From: Verrucomicrobiia bacterium DG1235
GTDB taxonomy: Bacteria; Verrucomicrobiota; Verrucomicrobiia; Opitutales; Opitutaceae
Length of the DNA: 64,000 bases
Assembly: GCA_000155695.1 (NCBI GenBank)
Contig: DS990592.1
Span: forward strand, 2,518,473-2,582,472
Direction: 5' to 3'
Within the stretch, counting starts at the first letter, position 1; every line of letters begins with the position of its first letter. The position numbers and the translations under genes are program-made. The notes under the pieces were generated by a model. That model had not been told where the DNA came from. It ran no database searches and saw only the letters and a program-made list of their open reading frames with translations. Positions 1 through 9,499 of the stretch are shown here, piece after piece.

Positions 1-1241
1 GCGATAGCAGGAAATACGTCCTCAAAACAAATCAACGATCCAATTCGCACTGTCGTTTCCTCCAAATTCAAGGGCAACAGCTGAGATTTTTCGCCAGGGA
101 GTATATCCCCATTGATCGGCACCACCTTCTCCATCCAAGGCCATAGCCAACGCAAAGGAATGTATTCACCAAACGGAACAAGATGCTGCTTCGAATAATA
201 GAGTGGAAACAATCCATATTCAGGCCGCACCAAAAAAACACTATTGAACCAATCCCTCTCTCCCTTCTCGCCTTCGATTCCCATCGCTCCCGCGAAAACC
301 GGAGTGCCAAAGCCAGTCGCCAGTCGAGTTGCCCAAGTCTCCATATGCCCGTCGTCATTCAATGGATACGGCAATACCGTTTCGGGCCAAAAAGCCGCGT
401 CCGGCTGAAAGGTTCGATGCGAAAGAGTAAACTGTTCCAAACTCCCAATAATTTCCCGTTCGAATTCCAGGTCCCACTTCTGATTCTGAGGAATGTTTGG
501 CTGTACCACCAATGCCTTGAACGCCGCCTCCCTCTGCTGCCCGGAACTCAAACGCAGAACGAGAAAACTAATCGCTACCATAAAAGAAAGAGACAAGTAA
601 AACTCCGGACAAATCCCCCGCTTCTTCGTCCGAGCATACTCGACGAGTCGCAACAAGTAAGCGGCGATTCCAAAATTGAAAAGCGCAAGCGCGAACGACA
701 CCACCCAGCTTCCGAAAATCGAAGCGCTCTGCAACATGATCGGCTCCGTCACCTGACTCGCAGACAAAGGCAACCAAGGGAAACCGGTGAAAATGTGCGT
801 GCGAATATGCTCAAAGATGACCCAAAGCGCCGACGCCCCGATCGCCAAAGGCAGGCCCCTCCACATACCCTCTCCAAGCGCCCGACGCGCCAGCCACGCA
901 GTTCCCACCGCCCAACCCGCGAAGTGCAGTCCCATTACGCCTGCGAGCAAAACCATTCCTACCCAAGTCACATGATGTAACCAGAAAATCATCACAAACC
1001 AAGACGCCCAGCCCATTCCAAGTCCCGTCAGAAAAACGGAGCGAAAGCTCGGGCCAAAGCTGAGCCACACCACGAAAGGAACAAGAAACACAAAAGCAGC
1101 CTCGTTCACCCCATAAGGCGGAAAACTCGCCACATAGAAAAGGGGCGTCATCACGCACATCACCGCAAATGCGAGGCGCTGACTATTGCTTTCAAACCAT
1201 TCCGCGAGGCGCGTAATCATGCACGCACTCTGCGCATCCAT
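1..1241 (-). CDS. lnt: Apolipoprotein N-acyltransferase, C-terminus cut by window edge
   Basis: This inner-membrane enzyme adds the third acyl chain to the N-terminal cysteine of lipoproteins. The reading frame is open from an ATG at 1241 to the window start, about 413 codons. The first half is strongly hydrophobic with several membrane segments and carries the family motif GFPWLPLSASQ. The nitrilase-like half contains VVQPNIPQNQKWD, WPETVLP (expected catalytic Glu), YSKQHLVPFGEYIPL (expected catalytic Lys) and SLICFEDVF (expected catalytic Cys), so the full triad is visible before the truncation. The start lies 24 bases downstream of the FG-GAP gene on the same strand, so co-transcription is likely. 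No clear Shine-Dalgarno sequence is seen; an in-frame ATG at 1220 is an alternative start. Confidence 0.93.
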   Translation of the reverse strand, partial: MDAQSACMITRLAEWFESNSQRLAFAVMCVMTPLFYVASFPPYGVNEAAFVFLVPFVVWLSFGPSFRSVFLTGLGMGWASWFVMIFWLHHVTWVGMVLLAGVMGLHFAGWAVGTAWLARRALGEGMWRGLPLAIGASALWVIFEHIRTHIFTGFPWLPLSASQVTEPIMLQSASIFGSWVVSFALALFNFGIAAYLLRLVEYARTKKRGICPEFYLSLSFMVAISFLVLRLSSGQQREAAFKALVVQPNIPQNQKWDLEFEREIIGSLEQFTLSHRTFQPDAAFWPETVLPYPLNDDGHMETWATRLATGFGTPVFAGAMGIEGEKGERDWFNSVFLVRPEYGLFPLYYSKQHLVPFGEYIPLRWLWPWMEKVVPINGDILPGEKSQLLPLNLEETTVRIGSLICFEDVFPAI

Positions 1242-1265
1242 TTACGTCGGGCGAAGCCCAAAACG

Positions 1266-4200
1266 CTATTCTTCAGCAGAATTCAGCGAAAAGACCAACA
1301 AGGGACCATCGCTCATCGTCAGCAGCAGTTCTCCGCGACCATCCTTATCCAGATCCGCCCAAGCCATATGCCTTGGATAGCCGTCTACCTCCAATCCAGA
1401 CTCATAAGGCAACACTGTTCGAAATCCCTGCCCCACCTCATTTCTCAAAAGAACGACATGCCCCTTGAGCGGGCGGTCCACCCACAGTTTGGGCGCCCGA
1501 GGTTCAAGACTAAGCACAAGGTCCTCCCATCCGTCAGAATCGTAGTCGAAGACCAAAACGTCCATAACCGTTCCAGACTGAGCCCACCTCGGAAGAGCTG
1601 CCGCCGAAAAGCGCCCTTCCTCCCTTTGATACAGAATCATCGAACGCGTCTCGCAGATCTCGCTTCTTCTAAACTGATCCAAAACCTCAGGCGTGAAAAT
1701 CTCATGCACGTCCTTGCTCGCATAGTCGGCAATCGAACTCGTCGTCCTTTCCAGTAATCCGGGAAACTGAATTGCATTCAAGATACGGCTTTCCACCGGT
1801 AGCAGCCGGCCATTCTCGGTGAAACAGTCAATATAGACATTTCGATTCCGCGCACCCTTGGGCGAAAACAAAACAAGTGGAGCATCCACACTGGGAACAT
1901 GCCTGAGGTTCAAGCCGCGATTTCCGATCACGATGTCCAATCGGCCATCGCCATCAAAATCGCCACTCGCCAAGGAACTCCAGGCCCCGGACAACGCATT
2001 CCGATCCAAAACGCCGTCAAAACGCACAAGCCCCTTATTCGTTTGTTTCCAGAATATCGGAGCCCCCCATTGTACTGCTTGCACCAAATCGAGCTTACCA
2101 TCGCCGGACCAGTCAACCGCTAACAAGTCGCTCGTCTTGCCCGATCGAGAAAACGCCTTCGAAAACTCGCTTTTAAAATCTTCCGCAAATGACCCTTCCT
2201 CAAATTTCCAGACCAAATTGTCCTCATAGTCCGGATACGAGAACCTTCTCGTACCTCCAGCCTGAACAAGGTCCATATCGCCATCGGCATCTACGTCAAT
2301 CAACAACGAACTGCTCGTAGACCGCGACTCGAAGTCCAGCCCCTCCACCTTAGCCTCCAAAACCTCTCGCTGCTTCGAAAACGAATAGACCCGATCCCTA
2401 TAAAAGGCATCCCCCTCATCAAGCTCTACACCGCCTGAGCTAGCAATAAAATCGAGCACACCGTCATCTCCTAAATCTTGCACCAAAAAGTCAGTATCCT
2501 CGCTGTCGAATACATCCGATAACAAGTCCGATTCATCGACACTGAAACGTCTTCCAGATTCATTCCACAAAACTCGAGTCTCCCAACCGCTCGGACCTCC
2601 CAATATAACATCTAAGTATCCATCCTCGTCTAGATCCGAGACCTCTATCGGCGGCCCAAGACGCGACTCATCCTCCGGCAATAGCATCTGCTTGGGATGC
2701 AAATCATACGATTCCTCCTTCGACATAGAATCTTTAGGAATATCAATCTCGGCCTTGCTAAACACGCTTAGCGTCTCCCGCTCCCGTACGATACCATTGT
2801 TAACTTCTTCAATAAGGTACCTGTTATTCGGCTCCAATCCCCTTACTGTCTGCTGAAAACCACTCGGCCATTCTATCTCTAGCCGATTCACTTCCAAATG
2901 CTCTCCTATTCCAAAATGCAATACTGGCTCATCGGTCGAAAGGTATCCACGCGTCAATGACAATTCCCTATAGTAAACGTCCTCTCCGCAATAGAGCCAA
3001 AGCTTAGCTCCTACCCCAAAACGATTCGATTCAACGCCCTGCAAGCGAATAGAGACACTCGATCCTGTTGCCGCCTCATTTCTATAGAGACTGAGCTCCT
3101 CATCCATTTCTGATACGACAATATCCAAATCCCCATCTAAATCCAAATCTGCAAACGCCGCCGAAAAACTCACGCCCACTTTTGAAAAGCCAAGCGATTC
3201 ACCCACTTCATCGAAATCCAAACCGCCAGCATTCCTATATAGCAAATTCCGCTCGTCATAACGGGGCGAGGACTTGAAATACGCCATTCTCTGCCACCCC
3301 GTCCGCGCCTTTTCAGATTTCAGACCAATATCTCCATCGTGAAACGCACGAATCATTCCATTCGTGAACAGCATGTCCTGCAAGCCATCGTTATCAAAAT
3401 CCAAAACACGCGGCGCCCAGGTCCAATCCGTCGCAAAAAGTCCAGCCATACGCGATATCTCCGCAAATTGAGACTGTCCGATCTTCACAGAAAGCATATT
3501 CTGCATGTACTGACTCGCCGAATACCGAGGAGCGTAAATTGATTTTGTCGCAATGGTAGCCAAAGTCCTTTGGTATTTCTCCGAATCCCTTGGAGCCATT
3601 TCACCCACGAACATATCCATTCGACTGTCATTATTCAAATCTCCAAAATCAGCACCCATTGCAGAATAGGGCGAGGTTACGAAATGCGAATGAATCACGT
3701 CAGTAAACGTACCGTCCCCGTTATTTCGATACAGTCGATCCGCAGGTTCGAAATCATTCGCAACATAAAGATCAGGCCATCCATCTTCATCGAAGTCCCA
3801 CCAAATCGCGGCGTGCCCCTGGGCTCGACCTGAAATCCCCGCCTCCTCGCTCCTATCAACATATCTACCGCCCACATTCTCCAAAAGGATATCAGGCATA
3901 CCTTCAGCCAAACCGGACGAAGACAAAAAATTACACTGCAAATAAAGATCTAGATCTCCGTCCCTATCGTAGTCAGCAAACGAAGGAGCGTTGGAGCCAG
4001 TCGAAAGCGCCAATCCCCATTCCTCTGCCGCTTCTCGCAAATAGCCGCTTCCATCATTTAAGTAGAGTTCATTTTCCGAACCCGTGTAGACGACGTAGAT
4101 ATCAAGGTCGCCATCATTCTCAATATCGACCATTGATACACCGGCGCCGATCCCCGTTTTTTCAGCAACACCTCTATCTCCAGAACATTCCTGGAATACT

Positions 4201-4532
4201 AAATCTCCCAAATTCAGATAGAGCCTATTAGAACTATCTTTCCCAACTGAAAATACGTCCGCTAGCCCGTCTCCATCAATATCGCCCAAAGCGATTCCAG
4301 ACCCTATCGTACCCAAGAAGTACTGATGCCATAAGCTCCTCCATCGCTCTGGATGCGTGTATTCATTTGCATGAGACAAACCAGAAAGATCAGCTGGTAT
4401 TCGCGTGAATCCCTGGCCTTGATTGGTGCCGCTTTGCTTGGAGTTTACCCAAGAACTCGTGAGTTCGGCAGATTCCAGAATCGAAAAGGCAGTTGAAGCG
4501 AAAAAGAAGAGTAGCGTGGGGAAGCGCTGCAT
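1266..4532 (-). CDS. Exported FG-GAP/VCBS repeat protein with ASPIC/UnbV domain (CRTAC1-like)
   Basis: This 1088-residue protein starts with a signal peptide (hydrophobic run LLFFFASTAFSI) and is built from many FG-GAP/VCBS blades of the form D-x-D-x-DG-x-x-D, for example GDIDGDGLADVF and DYDRDGDLDLYL. These are calcium-binding beta-propeller repeats. Around residues 492-575 lies an ASPIC/UnbV domain (IEWPSGFQQTVRGLEPN), followed by a second propeller. The order propeller, ASPIC, propeller is common in Verrucomicrobiota and Bacteroidota secreted proteins; the function is not established and may be adhesion or binding of extracellular polymers. It lies downstream of the TonB receptor but beyond an intrinsic terminator, and 24 bases before lnt. 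The family call is firm, the role unknown. Confidence 0.88.
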   Translation of the reverse strand: MQRFPTLLFFFASTAFSILESAELTSSWVNSKQSGTNQGQGFTRIPADLSGLSHANEYTHPERWRSLWHQYFLGTIGSGIALGDIDGDGLADVFSVGKDSSNRLYLNLGDLVFQECSGDRGVAEKTGIGAGVSMVDIENDGDLDIYVVYTGSENELYLNDGSGYLREAAEEWGLALSTGSNAPSFADYDRDGDLDLYLQCNFLSSSGLAEGMPDILLENVGGRYVDRSEEAGISGRAQGHAAIWWDFDEDGWPDLYVANDFEPADRLYRNNGDGTFTDVIHSHFVTSPYSAMGADFGDLNNDSRMDMFVGEMAPRDSEKYQRTLATIATKSIYAPRYSASQYMQNMLSVKIGQSQFAEISRMAGLFATDWTWAPRVLDFDNDGLQDMLFTNGMIRAFHDGDIGLKSEKARTGWQRMAYFKSSPRYDERNLLYRNAGGLDFDEVGESLGFSKVGVSFSAAFADLDLDGDLDIVVSEMDEELSLYRNEAATGSSVSIRLQGVESNRFGVGAKLWLYCGEDVYYRELSLTRGYLSTDEPVLHFGIGEHLEVNRLEIEWPSGFQQTVRGLEPNNRYLIEEVNNGIVRERETLSVFSKAEIDIPKDSMSKEESYDLHPKQMLLPEDESRLGPPIEVSDLDEDGYLDVILGGPSGWETRVLWNESGRRFSVDESDLLSDVFDSEDTDFLVQDLGDDGVLDFIASSGGVELDEGDAFYRDRVYSFSKQREVLEAKVEGLDFESRSTSSSLLIDVDADGDMDLVQAGGTRRFSYPDYEDNLVWKFEEGSFAEDFKSEFSKAFSRSGKTSDLLAVDWSGDGKLDLVQAVQWGAPIFWKQTNKGLVRFDGVLDRNALSGAWSSLASGDFDGDGRLDIVIGNRGLNLRHVPSVDAPLVLFSPKGARNRNVYIDCFTENGRLLPVESRILNAIQFPGLLERTTSSIADYASKDVHEIFTPEVLDQFRRSEICETRSMILYQREEGRFSAAALPRWAQSGTVMDVLVFDYDSDGWEDLVLSLEPRAPKLWVDRPLKGHVVLLRNEVGQGFRTVLPYESGLEVDGYPRHMAWADLDKDGRGELLLTMSDGPLLVFSLNSAEE

Positions 4533-4587
4533 GAAAACGGTAAACGGGGTACAACTAGAATCATCTCATTCGCTACCAACTCTACAA

Positions 4588-4620
4588 ACAAAAAGCGCCT
4601 CACCACTAAAGGTGAGGCGC
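4588..4620 (-). terminator. Intrinsic terminator of the TonB-dependent receptor gene
   Basis: On the minus strand a perfect 10-bp stem (GCGCCTCACC with GGTGAGGCGC, loop TTTAGT) is followed directly by a run of five T. It sits 25 bases after the receptor stop codon and 55 bases before the FG-GAP gene, so it should separate the two transcription units at least partly. Confidence 0.9.
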
Positions 4621-4645
4621 TGAAATGTATAAGACTAGGTATTAA

Positions 4646-7600
4646 CTAGAACGAGAACGTATTGGTGAGGAACCAGTTCGGGTCACCCTGCACGCGGTAC
4701 TCACGAACCGATCCGTCAGGATTAACCGAGATGGGAACCAGACCACCGTCAGACAGTACATCACGTACGTTCAACTGGATACGCCAGTTGACATTGTCGT
4801 TCAGGTCGAGCGAGTAACCTGCCCATAGGTCCAAGTGTGTTTCAGTTGGTCCCATGATTGGACTATCAGAGAGGTACACAAGAACGGGTACTCCGTCTTC
4901 GTTAACACCTTCTGTTTGCTCGTATCCGATTCCGACTTCATCTTCCCAGCGAACGCTACCACCCAAGTTCAAGCCCTTGAATTTGCCGTCACGGAAGTTG
5001 TAGTTGGTTACCATGTTTACACGCCACTCGCGGAGTTCGCTAACTGCTGTGCCTTCGGTGGCAAGACCGAGGAGGTATCGCGAGTAGAAGTCGTTATTCC
5101 AGCGAGTCTTGAGCGTGTTGTTACGGTCGCCTGCCCACCAGAGACGAATGTCACCATTGTCACCGTTGTGCACTTCGTTACGAGCGCTGACCCATTCCTT
5201 CAAGCTTCCGGCTAGATTATTGCGAACCGCTTCCGTCTTGGCAGCGTTCATCGCAAAATTCCAGTTTTCCGTCGGATTGAAGTTAACTTCGATTTCGGTA
5301 CCCTTTGAAGTGATGTCCGATGTTGAAGTGAAGCCATTTGGCTGAACACCAGTCGATTCACTCCATGGATCCCACCAGCCGTTTTGCCAGCGAGCGTCAG
5401 ACTGTGTCGCACCCCATGCATCCCAGAATTCCTGTGGAGCAAGGTTCTCGCGAAGATTCGCTGTCGCGCGGGCCATCCAAGCATCTGCTTCTTCAACAGT
5501 CTGATCGGCCCATTCGCTTTCAGGGATGCCCTGAGATCTCAGCCAGTTGTCGTATGGTACGTCACCAACTTGATAAGGATTCTGCTGACCATAGGTTCTC
5601 CAGGAATCATCCCAGCCAGGAGTGTTTCCTTCGATTACAACCAAGTCACGCATACCTGCTGCGAACAAGCTCGTTTCAGCGGTACCAACGTACCAGAGAG
5701 CGCCATCTGTTGGGTCATAAGTAGAACCATAAACTGTGCTTTCGTAACGATTGAGCTTGAGAGTCAACTTGTCATTGAATGTCGAGATAACGAAACCATA
5801 GTCTTCCGTGTCACCATTTGGTGGCGCCAAGGGTTGATTTAGGTGGTTAACTCGGGCCTCGCCAGGCTGGAAGTTCGAAGACTCATTCCAGAACACACTG
5901 AATTTCGTGCTTGCAGGAAGCTCAGGGAGGAACTGGTCAAGGTGAACAACCACGCTTTTGGACTCATTGCTACCTTCGAACTTGTTCACGCTACCAAGCG
6001 CTTCATTACGAGCTCTCTCAGCGAGGGCGTCCGCTTCGGTGTAAGCAAGGTAGCTACCTCCGCTTTGGAACGGAGTCGCACCAGTAGGATCAAAGATCTC
6101 ACGTGGATCTCCTGGAATACGAGGAGCCGTGACATTAATCTGCGTGGTCGTGTCATCTCGGTTACCATACAGAGCTACAACTGCTCCATCCCAGAAGAAA
6201 CCTTGCCATACAAACGCTTCCGATTCGATCTCTTGCGAGGACGAACGAGCAGAAGTGATCAAGCTGAGGCGGTCCCCTTCCGTATCGATGAGGAAGCTGG
6301 CGGGATGATCTCTCCAACCTGTGTAGTTTGCAGGATTGTTCTGCTGTGTGGAAGGATCATCTTGGTAAGGCGAAATCCATTCCGAGTCGAGGTAGTCAAC
6401 GGTCGGCGCATTAGGGTTCGTGGGTGACCAGTAGGAATCCCAGATACGAATGCTGTTAATGGCATTCGGATTGAGCTTCGGTACTGGCTGAAGATTCAAA
6501 CCAGCAGGGCTAGAGGTCCCAATGACCGATGGGCCGAGGTAAACAGCAGCCATGACTTCTGCTTCATTGGTAGCGAGACCTGAATTGCCCATGTAGGCAC
6601 GGTAGGTGTCATCTGCCAACCAGTTCTTGAAGCCTTGCTCGTAGAGAATGATGTCGTCAGAAGACTTCACTCCCGTCAAACGTTGCTTGCCGATCAACTT
6701 GCCGAGAAACGAATCCGTTTCAAACAAATCGCCTTCACGAAGCTCTCCAAAAACTGTGTAGCGGGAGCTGTCGCGATCACGCACGCTGTCGCTACTGCTG
6801 CCCTGTGTTCTTCTGAAGATAACGGGCCGACCAACATTGGGATTCGGCGAGAAATCCGCGAGGTGCGAATTCACGTCAATCGTGATTTCCGGGCCCCAGC
6901 CGAATGGACTAGTTTGGCCAAAACCATAAGTTTCCTTGTTGAGAGCAACCTCTAGACCAAGGCGATTGTTATAGAACGTCTGTGCCAACTTTACGTTGGA
7001 AACTTGGAAGTCCTGGAATTCGCGCTTATTGTCGCCGTCAAGTAGGTGATTTTTGTAGTCGAAGATGGAACGATCGTAGAGCAATTCGTTTCCGTATCCA
7101 CCGAACTGAGCCAATGGGAGTCCCAAGTTTCTCGCTGCAGCGCCAAGGCCAGCTGGAGAACTGATCGCGCGGTAGAACGGGTAACCAGTTCCACCTGCGT
7201 CGATGGCAACTTCTCTCGGTCCCTCAGCATCACCGTTCGGGTCAATCAAACGAGTGTACAAGATGTTGTTGTCAGAGGCTGAAATACCACCAACAGACGC
7301 ATACGTTGCATCGCCGTCGCCCTGATCCGCATTCGCGAAGTAGACGATTGGGCCATCCGTGTAGTTCTCTCCATACCAAGGATTATTGAAATTCACTTGG
7401 TTGAAGTAGGCATCGCCCGTCTGCTGAACGCCGCGAACGTAGACTGGAGGGTACTGCGCGGGATCATCAGATCCATCGAGAGTTTCCTCGCCACCCAAAG
7501 CCAGCGGATGACCTGTGATCTGGGAGCGGCCTTCGGAATCCTCTTCCCAGAAACCAGAAAGACGGTCGACGGGAGGACGGGTACGCGGGCGATTCGAGTT

Positions 7601-8425
7601 GATATTGCCAGATTCAAAATTGGCAGTGAGTGTAGTCGTGTTGCTCTCGCTCTTGAGGAACTTAGGCTCGTACTTCATGGCGACGAAGAAACGTTCGTCT
7701 TCCGCCCAAGCTTCTTCCTGACGGTACTTGTCGTCCTTTTTGACGGCAGCCACACGAACAGAAAGCTCATCCTCAAGGATGACACGGTTCACGTTGAAGT
7801 GGAAACGAGTGGATCCGTAGCTTCCGAAACGCACCTGAACTTCACCTTCGTCCTCAAAAATCGCCGAGTCAGTCGTGTTGTTGACCAAACCAGCAGGACT
7901 TCCAAGTCCAGAGAGGATCGCGTTAGGACCACGCTGCATATCAACGCGATTTACATTGTAGCCATCCCAAGGGAGATCAGTCAGGAAGTAGTCACGAGTA
8001 TTATCAGCAGCTTGTAATCCACGAACACGAGTGTTCGCATTCGGATTGAGCATGCCTAGACGTTCTTCACCAGCGAAATTGCCGCCGATGCCGCCAACTT
8101 CAGTGCTGGTCGTGTACTGGAACAAGGAAGAATTGTCTACCGCTCCCGTGTCACGAAGGAATTCCTCGGTGATTACGGAAATTGCGGAGCCAACGTCCTT
8201 GAGATCAGTACGGATACGGGAACCAGCCAAGGTGCTGGTAGCTCGGTAACCCTGATCTTCAGATCCTTCCACCGTGAATGGCGAAAGCTCGAAGATCTCC
8301 TCGTCCTCTTCATCATCTTGAGCGATGACAAGAGGAGCAACTAGAAGCGCGGCGCCACAGAGCAGTGTCTGCGTTCCACGTCTAGACCATAGGTATCTAT
8401 TTGTCTGTTTGATGTGTTTGTTCAT
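4646..8425 (-). CDS. TonB-dependent outer-membrane receptor
   Basis: This 1259-residue protein has a signal peptide (CGAALLVAPLVIAQ) followed by an acidic stretch and FELSPFTVEG, the TonB-box-like N-terminus typical of Opitutia receptors. A plug domain follows at roughly residues 70-190 (SAISVITEEFLRDTG, NRVDMQRGPNAILSGLGSPAG). The rest is a very long beta-barrel with many aromatic-rich strands. It ends in NTFSF with a terminal Phe, the outer-membrane insertion signature. Such receptors import siderophores, cobalamin or glycans with energy from TonB-ExbBD. The barrel is far longer than classical siderophore receptors, and no SusD-like partner lies next to it, so the substrate cannot be named. 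No TonB or ExbB gene is in the window. Confidence 0.93.
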   Translation of the reverse strand: MNKHIKQTNRYLWSRRGTQTLLCGAALLVAPLVIAQDDEEDEEIFELSPFTVEGSEDQGYRATSTLAGSRIRTDLKDVGSAISVITEEFLRDTGAVDNSSLFQYTTSTEVGGIGGNFAGEERLGMLNPNANTRVRGLQAADNTRDYFLTDLPWDGYNVNRVDMQRGPNAILSGLGSPAGLVNNTTDSAIFEDEGEVQVRFGSYGSTRFHFNVNRVILEDELSVRVAAVKKDDKYRQEEAWAEDERFFVAMKYEPKFLKSESNTTTLTANFESGNINSNRPRTRPPVDRLSGFWEEDSEGRSQITGHPLALGGEETLDGSDDPAQYPPVYVRGVQQTGDAYFNQVNFNNPWYGENYTDGPIVYFANADQGDGDATYASVGGISASDNNILYTRLIDPNGDAEGPREVAIDAGGTGYPFYRAISSPAGLGAAARNLGLPLAQFGGYGNELLYDRSIFDYKNHLLDGDNKREFQDFQVSNVKLAQTFYNNRLGLEVALNKETYGFGQTSPFGWGPEITIDVNSHLADFSPNPNVGRPVIFRRTQGSSSDSVRDRDSSRYTVFGELREGDLFETDSFLGKLIGKQRLTGVKSSDDIILYEQGFKNWLADDTYRAYMGNSGLATNEAEVMAAVYLGPSVIGTSSPAGLNLQPVPKLNPNAINSIRIWDSYWSPTNPNAPTVDYLDSEWISPYQDDPSTQQNNPANYTGWRDHPASFLIDTEGDRLSLITSARSSSQEIESEAFVWQGFFWDGAVVALYGNRDDTTTQINVTAPRIPGDPREIFDPTGATPFQSGGSYLAYTEADALAERARNEALGSVNKFEGSNESKSVVVHLDQFLPELPASTKFSVFWNESSNFQPGEARVNHLNQPLAPPNGDTEDYGFVISTFNDKLTLKLNRYESTVYGSTYDPTDGALWYVGTAETSLFAAGMRDLVVIEGNTPGWDDSWRTYGQQNPYQVGDVPYDNWLRSQGIPESEWADQTVEEADAWMARATANLRENLAPQEFWDAWGATQSDARWQNGWWDPWSESTGVQPNGFTSTSDITSKGTEIEVNFNPTENWNFAMNAAKTEAVRNNLAGSLKEWVSARNEVHNGDNGDIRLWWAGDRNNTLKTRWNNDFYSRYLLGLATEGTAVSELREWRVNMVTNYNFRDGKFKGLNLGGSVRWEDEVGIGYEQTEGVNEDGVPVLVYLSDSPIMGPTETHLDLWAGYSLDLNDNVNWRIQLNVRDVLSDGGLVPISVNPDGSVREYRVQGDPNWFLTNTFSF

Positions 8426-8911
8426 GGTTGTCTTTGCGGTAGCTTGGGGTCGCCAGACGTAAGCAGGCCCCGATGCGATAACAACGGGGCAAACAAGCGA
8501 TCATGCGACGCCAGTAAATTGAATACGGGGGTGTGAAGGGATAACCGTAGGGGTGGTAGTTTGAGTTTGAGATAAGTACGCTCCCGAAGGGGGCTATTTC
8601 TAATGTTGAAGATAAGTTAAGCCATTCACATTAGATGCACTAGTAAGAATAATGTCCGCCCTCCGTGTCAACCCTATTGCAGGTCCACTTTCGCAGATTG
8701 CCAGTAAACGTTCAAAAAAAAGTAATATTTTTAAATTCCTTTTCCTGAGTAACTTAAAGCAGATTTTCCTTAACCTTGAGCAAGGTCTAGGTATGAACTT
8801 GGCTCTATTTCGCATAAATCCTACTCGCTTTCTCAAATTCAATGAATCCTGTTCAAATACAGCGACACCATCCCTCCAGCCAACAGACCTAGCCTGACTC
8901 TCAGCGTGACA
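8426..8911. promoter_or_regulatory. Long intergenic region between divergent genes, with inverted repeats
   Basis: No convincing gene is seen in this 486-base stretch between the TonB receptor (minus) and the P-loop gene (plus). It should hold the promoters of both and an unusually long receptor leader. Three symmetrical sites are visible: CTAATGT at 8600-8606 with ACATTAG at 8628-8634 (a possible operator), a small hairpin with a TTCG loop around 8580-8594, and GCCCCG/CGGGGC around 8466-8489 in the presumed receptor leader. Short frames here lack family features and were not called. Confidence 0.45.
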
Positions 8912-9478
8912 ATGAACACCCTCTTTCTCGTAACCGGCATGCCCGCCGTCGGCAAATCCACCTTCGCAGTCAAGCTCGCTAAAAACAAGGCGGCGTGCCT
9001 ACTGGATATCGACACCGCGTCCGAGCCGATCATTCAGGCAGCGATGGCAAAACTTGGGAGAAGCAAGGACGATCGAGACAGCAAGCTATTCAAAGAAACT
9101 TTCAGAAAGCCGATCTACACGACCCTCTTCGCGCTAGCAGACGCAAACCTGCCCCAGCTCGACGTGGTCATTTCAGGCCCCTTCACGAAAGAACTAACTA
9201 ACAAAAACTGGCCAAGCGAAATCGAGCAAACGCTCAAATCTCGCTGTCTCGTCAAATGCATCTACCTGCACTGCGATCAGGATACCAGAAAACGACGCAT
9301 CGAGCGAAGAGCCAATCCACGCGACGCAGCAAAACTCGAATCATGGAGTCAGCACCTAAGCTACTATGAATCCGAAACTCGCCCCGCATACCCTCATCTT
9401 GCCGTCAATACCGCTTCCGCAGACGCGCTGGAAATTGCATTGAGCTCCGATCTCCTCAAAGACGCCCGCCCAACATGA
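8912..9478 (+). CDS. Small P-loop ATPase/kinase-like protein
   Basis: A 188-residue protein with an N-terminal Walker A motif (GMPAVGKST), a following LLDIDTASE segment and a basic lid-like region (RKRRIERRANPRD) resembling small-molecule or nucleic-acid kinases such as the AAA_33/zeta-like group. It is cytosolic by composition. The ATG at 8912 is preferred; an in-frame GTG at 8906 is also possible. It ends 21 bases before the convergent histidine kinase gene. The substrate cannot be deduced. No antitoxin-like partner is adjacent, so a toxin role is not supported. Confidence 0.7.
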   Translation: MNTLFLVTGMPAVGKSTFAVKLAKNKAACLLDIDTASEPIIQAAMAKLGRSKDDRDSKLFKETFRKPIYTTLFALADANLPQLDVVISGPFTKELTNKNWPSEIEQTLKSRCLVKCIYLHCDQDTRKRRIERRANPRDAAKLESWSQHLSYYESETRPAYPHLAVNTASADALEIALSSDLLKDARPT

Positions 9479-9499
9479 AGAACAGAACGCCCTAGGCGC

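Noticed and set aside
183..980. Plus-strand frame of 265 codons
   Set aside because: It is antisense to the lnt coding region, where the catalytic Glu, Lys and Cys segments are clear.
8652..8897. Short frames on both strands in the receptor upstream region
   Set aside because: They lack ribosome sites and family features and overlap each other; the stretch is better read as regulatory.
8912..9478. P-loop protein as a zeta-type toxin
   Set aside because: Walker A is present but no antitoxin gene is adjacent and the zeta-specific motifs could not be recognised, so only a general kinase-like call is made.
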